From positions 1,240,001-1,304,000 of the forward strand of contig MSED01000008.1 in assembly GCA_002099365.1 (NCBI GenBank): a stretch of DNA of 64,000 bases. Direction: 5' to 3'. Below, piece after piece: positions 56,709 to 64,000 of the stretch. The stretch comes from Phialophora verrucosa (lineage: Eukaryota > Ascomycota > Eurotiomycetes > Chaetothyriales > Herpotrichiellaceae). The translations under genes were made by a program, and so were the position numbers. How positions within the stretch are numbered: the first letter of the stretch is position 1; every line of letters begins with the position of its first letter. The notes under the pieces are model-generated. The model was not told the DNA's origin. It searched no databases and was given only the letters and a program-made list of their open reading frames with translations.

Positions 56709-59700
56709 ATGTCGACCACAAAGGGTCCGTCTGGGCGTCAGGGTCAGGCGCGGCGACCACGAGGCCGGAATGCATGTGTTCTCTGCAACAGGAGAAAGGT
56801 TCGCAAAATCAATGGAAGCCTTCCTTTTTGGCGCTCGAATATTGACCGGAGATACTTGTTTCTTCGTTCAGGTTCGATGCGATCTCGCTGAACAAGGGTC
56901 TGGGCCTTGTACGAACTGTCAGTCACAGGGATTGAAGTGCTTGTAACGATCCCCAACAGCAATTCCCTCCTCTTCTTGATTCCATGGAATCCTCCCTAAC
57001 ATCACATTTTTCCCTTTATACAGCAATCTATTTGACATGGGAGTACTTGTGTCTGACTCGAAATATCCGCACTTCACAGGCCGCATCAACGAAGGGCATG
57101 GCGCACTGCTTCCAAGGATCGACCTGCCGCCCAAGTCAACACCAGCCGACCTTCTCCAACTCACACGCAGTCATACGACCACCCAAACTGCCTGGAGGAT
57201 GGCGATGACGATACGAATGCCCAGACTCAAGACTTTCGCAACCTGGGTAATCTGGAGATTGAGGATCAGAATGAAGTTGACCATGCAAATGCTGAACCAT
57301 TGACACCCTTACATACAACATGTGGAGGTCCAGACGAACAGGCCATTCCAAGCTTGTCCAATACGACGACATGGCCTCACATAGCAAGACGCAAGTCTAC
57401 CACTTCGATTGCCGCCGCTGCATCGACTCCTCAGCCTATGCTCACGCCCAAAGGAGGAGTTGTAGGCCGACCGGTATACCTGGAGAACGAGATCGAGTTC
57501 CTGGAACGGGAAACAGAGCTGATGGAGTCCTCAGCGCCAACTTCACCTCCCACAAACTCGAGGCCAGAAGTTGACCTCGCTTTTCTACGCCTCTACAGGG
57601 CATTCGATCTCCCGACTCGCGCCATCAGAGATAGCCTCGTGAGCAGCTTCCAAGTGTATTGCAGTCCTTGGATGCCCGTGATCGAGCCGGAGGAACTCAA
57701 GACTATGGGATTGAGAGCCTGCGAGATCCAGAGCCGTCACAGGAATGAAGGAGAGAATACGCCGTCCCTCCTGCTGACTCAAGCATTATTTGTGGCGGGA
57801 AGCCGCGTTCAATCCTCCCGCTTCTCGTTCAACAGCTGCAGCGAATTCTACAACCGAGCCAAAGCACTCTATTTTGCTGAACGCGAGCTCAACCCACTCA
57901 CCGTCATCCGTGCACTTTGTCTGCTCCAGTGGTACAATCCGAATGGTCCCGAGTTTGTCTCCATCCATTCCAGTGTCTCCTGGCTCAGACTGGCTGTTGG
58001 GTTGGCCTTCCAAATAGGCCTACATCGAGAGCCAGATCCTAGAAACCCAGATTACAAACTGCGTCGAAGATTGTTTTGGACACTCGTTGTGAGTATTTGC
58101 TCCGGGTTGCTCAGTCTGGCACGAGAGTGCTCTGCGGTGATCTTTTGTCGACTAACAACGCTACAGGCACGCGACGCACTTCTATCAGCCTCCCAGGGGC
58201 GACCACGCTCTATAAACCTCAACGACTGTACTGTACGGTGGCCAACACTTCATGATTTCCCCGAAGACAACAAGCATGCCCGCCTTTTCCTGAGTTACGT
58301 CGACATATGCTGCATCCTCGGCCGCCTAGGACAAGCTGCCTTGCCTGGTGGCCATATTGGATCGCTCTGTGTTGGGGTCGGCCGAGACCTGTACAGATGG
58401 AGAAGTCAGCTGCCCTCAGAACTCCAGCTGGACAGTTCAAGCGATTTTGATTTCGAGAGCCGACAACTGCATATCCCTTACTTCACTGCCATCTCCATAT
58501 TGTACGGTCCAGGTCCTGCCGTGCAGAACTGCTCGGTTGCAGCCATACTGGCCTCGTCTTGCGTGGCACGGATTTTCGAGGATTTCCTGGCACGCGACAT
58601 GCTTAGGTATCTCAGCCCGATTTATATCTTTTATCTTTTCACGGCGGGGTTGCCTCAGATCGCGGGTCACAAGATCCCAATACTGAGAGAAGCATCTAAA
58701 AGGGAATTCAAGATGATCCGCTACTCCCTCCTGGAGATGAGCAAAACCTGGCATTCCGCTCACCGTCACCTAGGATCGCTGAACAAGTTGTTGGCCGCAA
58801 TCAACCGTAGCAATACTACAGAGTCACGCGCATTCAAGCGAAACATCGCCTTGATCGGACAGAGCCACAAGGACTCCAGCCTTACTGATCAGTTATCGCT
58901 CTTCGAGAAACTGGGTCCAGAGTTGTGTCCAAAGTGTGACCTGGTCATTGGGTCGACGTCCCCAAGCCGCACCATCCCGTCGCAGAATTTCGTGAATAGC
59001 GAAGGGCGAGAACTCCCACTTCACAGCAATGCCGCGACCACCCCTTCTTCGTCTACCGGTGACGACCGCGCTACCGCTGGGAGTATTACTTCGATTGAAA
59101 GAGCTGCCGACAGTGTGGATCAGGGGTGTGTCCGAACGTTCAACCCCGGCGAATCCTTTGAGTTGTCGCACTCGGTCATACCGAATTGGGAGGACTGTAA
59201 CGACATACGTCCCCTCGATATAGACGAGGAGAGACGCGAAACAGAGCAAGGACCGGAGGCGGTGGATCTCGGAAGCAGCGTACTAACTCTTCTGGCACCT
59301 CCAGGACCGCCCCCAGTTCTGGAAATGGCGAGCAGATACGATCTTGATCCTTCATCTCACAGAAAGTCCGTCACAAAACAGCGTGAGAGCCAGGCCTTCT
59401 CCGACCATATGGGACAGATTTCCACGACATATCTACACCCCAACAGCGACATAACTGCAGCCGCTGTGACAGGCAGGGAGACGCAGAGGAGACCAAGCGC
59501 TAACTTGGATGGGACGTTGCGAAGTCAGAGGTCATCAGTCCGTCCAGCTCAAGCGGACATGGCTCAAGAATCGCATGGCGGACTTTCATCAGCCGGTCAC
59601 AGTGCGCTGAGTGCCACGAGTACCAGGAGTCGTGGTGAAATTCGACGTCCTCAGCAGCAACGGCAGCACTCTCACTTCCACAACCATACCGATCTTTCAG

Positions 59701-59915
59701 GATCCGCCCTGGAGAGTTATGGTTCAGGTACAAGGATCTTGTTCGAACCGACAGAGACCATTCTTGACAGAAGCACCGCATATAACTCCGATAATGGAGG
59801 TCTCGCGACGGGGATGGGCAACAACCGTTTCAGAGGGGACGAGATGACCCTTGATGACATACTCGAGTCAGATCGAAGCTGGGTAATCCAAGATTGGGAT
59901 AGTGGTTATTTCTAG
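56709..59915 (+). CDS. Zn2Cys6 transcription factor (CTF1/FarA-like architecture)
   Basis: Four exons (56709-56798, 56872-56942, 57080-58088, 58167-59915) give 972 residues. The binuclear cluster is split by intron 1: CVLCNRRKVRC and then CTNCQSQGLKC, both Cys-x2-Cys-x6-Cys. Intron 2 (137 nt) ends at CTTCACAG; a nearer acceptor at 57024 would break the frame. The fungal-specific middle region holds FDLPTRAIRDSLVSSFQVYC, WLRLAVGLAFQIGLHREPD and, across intron 3, LFWTLVARDALLSASQGRPR. The Ser-rich C-terminus ends in an acidic-aromatic segment suitable for activation. The cluster RGRNACVLCNRRKVRCD and the FDLP/YCxPWxPV block resemble cutinase/fatty-acid regulators; with acyl-CoA genes nearby, control of the cluster is plausible but unproven. 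Confidence 0.88.
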
Positions 59916-60283
59916 TCGTCGATGTGTACAGGGATCTGGCAGTGATACCGTGCCTTGTAAACCAAGAACTGCACTGCAACGAAGGCTTCACACAACCCGG
60001 GAAGGTAGACAGCCATTTTGTCGGTGATCCTTGCAAGGCATAGGCGAGTGCCCTAGAACGGAAGGTTATCAAAACTGGAGTTCTCAATTCAACACTGGGG
60101 TGGAGAAGCGGCATCATGAACCTTCGTTACATATGAGCGCGTTTGAACAACCATCATCGCTGTGGACGAATCCCTACCTAATGGACCCCATTCTGCCCCT
60201 CCGGATAGTGACAATAGGTCTGGAACAATCATAGGCACGCCAAAGGGGTTTGACTCAGCACCCCACCCAGATGAGATTGGAGA
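59916..60283. other. Intergenic spacer
   Basis: 368 bases between the Zn2Cys6 gene stop and the glyoxalase relic; nothing recognised. Confidence 0.45.
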
Positions 60284-60588
60284 TCAACTTCCAAAGGGTA
60301 GTCGGAATCCTTCCCGAACCATGTCGGCATCACATTTGAGGAGGAAGATCCGCGAGGCCCAATCTCGCCCATCTTCTTGATCTGGGCTCACATCGTCCCC
60401 CGACCTGAGCCGCTCGATCAGCCTCTCCGGATTAAAATCCGTCTCGATCGGATTCTGCGCAAAGCCTCGGATCTCATGAATGCATTGGCATCCTCGTTGG
60501 AGTCAAAGTTGTCCACTTGGGTCTCCAGCGTGTTCCCGTTGGGGTCCTTGTAGGACATGCTCAAGGTCTTTTCTGCAACGACGGACAT
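60284..60588 (-). pseudogene. Glyoxalase/dioxygenase (VOC) relic, C-terminal third
   Basis: From about 60560 the minus strand reads SMSYKDPNGNTLETQVDNFD, then EDANAF, matching the end of VOC-superfamily glyoxalase/extradiol dioxygenase proteins, where YxDPxGNxxExQVDNF carries a metal-ligand Glu. At about 60477 the frame shifts by one base and continues as RGFAQNPIETDFNPERLIER to the stop at 60284, the usual NPIGxxFDPExL tail. An apparent ATG at 60588 lies inside the domain, and no N-terminal half was found within the next 600 bases, so the piece is both truncated and shifted. One or two sequencing errors could explain the shift but not the missing half. Confidence 0.65.
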
Positions 60589-61752
60589 TTTCTTGTTGGT
60601 TTTTCTCCAGCCTACCTCTTTGCCAAGTCAATCTGGCGGATTGGGGAGTGCAATTCGCTCAGCTGACGGTGGGGAGCAAGAGCGTCGAGTAAGACTTGGT
60701 CATTTGCTCCCCGCTATCCGGAGCGACTAGGGTCACGCAATATTAGCCCAGTCGGCCGATGGTGTGTCTGGAACAGCCAGACGTTGAAGATGACTGGAGT
60801 TGTAAAGTTTGATGCAGGGAAACCCACCTGCGGTACAGGCAGTCTGCCGGTCCGGGCATGGGCCACGGTCTGGGGGAACCGCTTTTGACGCAACTATGGT
60901 GAACACGATATGTAAAGAGGATTATAAAGTAGAGAATACGGGAGAGGAAGAGGAACAAGAAGAAGAGCATGGGCAAGAAGAAAGGGACCTCTCGTCTTAG
61001 CAGTATGGTTCAGGAGGCTGTGGTACGCTAGAGGACAAACATTTGACCTCCGATCCGGACAAAGAAGACAAAAGGTCTGGAATAAACGTTTAGGAAAGTA
61101 AGCGTAGTGTCTCACCGTCTAGCAAACATGAATTGGCTCGGAAAGGGTTCAATCATCGTGTCAGGGAGGCCCGAAAGAATGTCAATTGAGAAATCGCTAT
61201 CTTGCGAAGACTGGACGTGCAGAACCGTCAGTCAGTTGACCGCGTATCGAGGGTATGAGTCCCGGAAACGGTCAATGTCGACCGACGCCAATTTCGGGTC
61301 CTGGGTGAAGACGCGGGCGGACACGACGGAGCTGCAGGAAGGACGGGACCGTGACGCCGAGGGTGAGCCAAGAGGGAGAGAGTGAAAGGTGGTGAAAGGT
61401 GAGAGGATGGTCAACGGCGAGGTGAGTGGCTATAAAAGCGGCGCGGCTGCGGTAAGTGGCTCGCGCTTAGCTGCCAAGGCTGTCCACATTTGGACAGATC
61501 GCTGCATACATACCAAGTGACAGGCTTCAGATTTCGACGACGTGCACTTCCTGCCCTAACGCTCCTTCAGACACTTCCTTTCTCTGTAGTCCTTGACACT
61601 GCGTCTACCCGCCCCGGACCAGCGGGAAAATGCGCTGAGTCCTCCCTGTTGCGGCCCACCATCCGCGTGAACAGACGAACATCCCTGCGACAGAGGACTC
61701 GAGCGTATTCCTATAATTTTGTCAGTTTGTGTCTGAAGCGCCCCCAGCAAGC
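60589..61752. other. Intergenic, promoter region of coatomer beta
   Basis: About 1.2 kb without a supported gene. Contains an A/G-rich stretch (about 60930-60995) and a TATA box at 61431; the coatomer leader probably occupies the last 250-300 bases. Confidence 0.5.
61431..61438 (+). promoter_or_regulatory. TATA box upstream of coatomer beta
   Basis: TATAAAAG, 315 bases before the ATG at 61753. Placement allows a start site near 61465 and a leader of roughly 290 nt. Confidence 0.45.
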
Positions 61753-64000
61753 ATGGCGTCCTTTCTAGACAACTCCTACAGCCTCGTCCACCTGGACAAT
61801 GCAGCGGACCAGCCGAACCAGCAGGACCTGAAGACGCAGCTGGAAAAGGGCACAGATGATACTAAGCTGGAGACTATGCGGAGGATCCTCACCACAATGC
61901 TCAACGGCGACCCTATGCCCAATCTGCTTATGCACATTATCCGCTTCGTCATGCCTTCAAAGAGCAAGCCTCTGAAGAAATTACTCTACTTCTACTACGA
62001 AATCTGTCCTAAGCTGGATGCAAACGGGAAGCTGAAGCAGGAGATGATTTTGGTTTGGTATGCTTGAGAGCGATCATGATGTATTGAAAGGCTATTGTAC
62101 TGATACTGCGCAGCAATGGTATCCGAAACGACCTACAACATCCCAACGAGTTCGTCCGCGGCAACACTCTGCGGTTCCTCGCCAAACTTCGGGAACCAGA
62201 ATTGATCGAACCCCTCCTTTCCGCCGCCCAGACCTGCCTCGATCACAGACATGCATATGTGCGAAAGAACGCCGTGTGGGCTCTGGCCTCTGTGTACCAA
62301 CACGCTCAGCACCTTATTCCCGATGCCCCTGACATGCTCCATACGTTTCTCGTGGGTGAGAGCGACACGACCTGCAAGAGAAATGCATTTGCTGCCTTGA
62401 TGAGCATAAGTCACGAGAAGGCGTTGGAATACTTGACTGGTGTCCTGGACGGAGTGCCCAATGCAGATGAATTGCTCCAGTTGGTTGAGCTTGAATTCAT
62501 CCGAAAAGATGCGGTCCAGAACCAGGCAAATAAGGCGAGGTATTTACGCTTGATCTTCGATTTACTGGAAGCGAACACGAGCACTGTCGTGTACGAGGCG
62601 GCGACCTCGCTAACCACCTTGACGAGCAATCCCGTAGCCGTCAAGGCAGCGGCTGGGAAGCTCATCGAACTTAGCATTAAAGAAGCCGACAACAATGTAA
62701 AGCTGATCGTGCTCGACCGGGTTGACCAATTAAGAAGACGAAACGAGGGAGTCCTGGACGACCTTACCATGGAAATTCTGCGCGTTTTGTCGAGTCCCGA
62801 TTTGGATGTTCGAAGGAAGGCTCTGTCAATCGCAATGGAGATGGTCTCGAGCAAGAACGTCCAGGAAGTCATCATGCTACTCAAAAAGGAGCTCAGCAAG
62901 ACGGTGGTGGAGCAGTACGAAAAGAACTCCGAATACCGTCAGCTTTTGATCCAATCGATCCATCATTGCGCCATCAAGTTCTCGGAGATTGCGGCCAGCG
63001 TTGTCGATGTTTTGATGGACTTCATTGCAGATTTCAACAACAGCTCCGCCGTGGATGTCATCTCCTTCGTGAAAGAGGTGGTAGAGAGGTTCCCCAAGCT
63101 CAGATCTTCAATCATAGAACGATTGGTTTCGACTCTGGGCGAAGTCCGCGCCGGTAAGGTCTACCGTGGCTCGCTCTGGGTCATCGGCGAGTATTCCTTG
63201 CAAGAGAACGACATCAAAGAGGCGTGGAAGCGCATCCGAGCCAGTTTAGGAGAGATCCCCATTCTCGCCTCTGAACAGCGGTTACTGGATGAGCAATCAA
63301 ATGAGGATGGCGAGCCAAAAGACCAAGTCAACGGTCACGCAACAGCCAAGGCAGCTTCTTCCGGCTCGCGAAAGGTTCTGGCTGATGGTACGTATGCCAC
63401 AGAGACGGCACTCACAAGCGATTCTGCAGTAAAAGCCAGATTGGAGGCAGTCAAAGCAGCGCAGAAACCACCGCTCAGACAGCTTATTCTTGATGGGGAC
63501 TATTACCTCTCTACGGTGCTTTCTGCCACTCTCACCAAGTTAGTCATGCGACATTCGGAAATCTCCTCAGACCAGGCCCGCACGAACGCCCTCCGTGCAG
63601 AAGCCATGCTTATCATGATCTCGATTGTCCGAGTGGGACAGTCGCAATTCGTCAAAGCACCCATTGACGAGGATTCAGTGGACCGGATAATGTCCTGCGT
63701 ACGCGCATTGGCCGAATTTTCGGAGCGTAAAGAGCTTGAAATATCATTTCTGGACGACACAAGAAAAGCCTTCCGTGCCATGGTGGAAGTCGAGGAAAAG
63801 AAACGTGCAGACAAGGATGCAGTCGAGAAGGCGAAGACAGCCACGCAAGTGGATGATGTTCTTTCGATACGACAGTTGTCGAAGAAGCATGCTCAGGACG
63901 GCATGGACGATATGGAGATTGACCTGGAGAAAGCAACCGGAGGCGATGCTTCCTTTGAGGACCTGTCCTCCAAGCTGAACCGGGTAGTGCAACTCACCGG
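61753..64000 (+). CDS. SEC26: Coatomer subunit beta (3' end outside window)
   Basis: Exon 1 61753-62057, intron 56 nt (GTATGC...CGCAG), exon 2 62114 to the right edge; about 730 of the roughly 950 residues are present. The N-terminal adaptin-like solenoid is unmistakable: NDLQHPNEFVRGNTLRFLAK, YVRKNAVWALASVY, FIRKDAVQNQANKARYLRLI and YRGSLWVIGEYSLQENDI. Across the intron the frame reads LVCNGIRNDL as in other coatomer betas. The visible part ends in a helical, charged linker (DDMEIDLEKATGGD). Beta-COP is part of the COPI coat for Golgi-to-ER transport and is essential in fungi. No internal stop; high conservation indicates a working gene cut by the window only. Confidence 0.96.

Noticed and set aside
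62411..62899. 162-codon minus-strand frame
   Set aside because: Antisense shadow of the conserved coatomer beta exon.
1..64000. Transposons, rRNA, CRISPR arrays or a backbone secondary-metabolite synthase
   Set aside because: No terminal repeats, transposase or polymerase motifs, rRNA segments, regular spaced repeats, or polyketide/peptide synthase domains were seen.

Overview
The window is nuclear DNA from a filamentous ascomycete (Pezizomycotina). The evidence is short spliceosomal introns (about 45-140 nt, GTNNGT donors, CTRAC-like branch sites), many small genes on both strands, and typical families: DUF2985, a VID24/Gid4 receptor, a fungal RGS-LOV photoreceptor, DAL5-type transporters and Zn2Cys6 regulators. 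The order of fungus cannot be fixed from sequence alone. I rebuilt gene models by joining exons by eye; each model given as complete has a coding length divisible by three and an ATG-to-stop frame.

Left part (1-24 kb, housekeeping and membrane genes): a partial thioredoxin-reductase-like flavoenzyme at the left edge; an aminotransferase relic; a one-pass membrane protein; a secreted alpha/beta hydrolase; Rrp1; a 970-residue RGS-LOV protein; a broken zeta-class glutathione transferase; a DUF1295 membrane protein head-to-head with DNA topoisomerase III; a repeat-built hydrophilin-like protein; a DUF2985 membrane protein; and Sen15.

Middle part (24-36 kb): a transcription-factor-domain gene divergent from a 14-helix drug exporter; a DC-UbP/UBTD-like ubiquitin-fold protein with a probable myristoylated N-terminus; Gid4; a six-exon mago nashi gene; a C2H2 zinc-finger relic; and a TPR-SET protein.

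Right part (36.9-59.9 kb) reads like a catabolic neighbourhood: a MmgE/PrpD protein, two DAL5-type transporters with matching internal exon lengths, a secreted hydrolase, an acyl-CoA synthetase and an acyl-CoA oxidase that both end in the peroxisomal signal SKL, a secreted GH3 beta-xylosidase, and a large Zn2Cys6 regulator. A possible logic is extracellular release, uptake, CoA activation and peroxisomal beta-oxidation; the substrate is unknown. A glyoxalase relic follows, and coatomer beta runs off the right edge.

Four decayed genes lie among intact ones. No rRNA, convincing tRNA, transposon or CRISPR array was seen.
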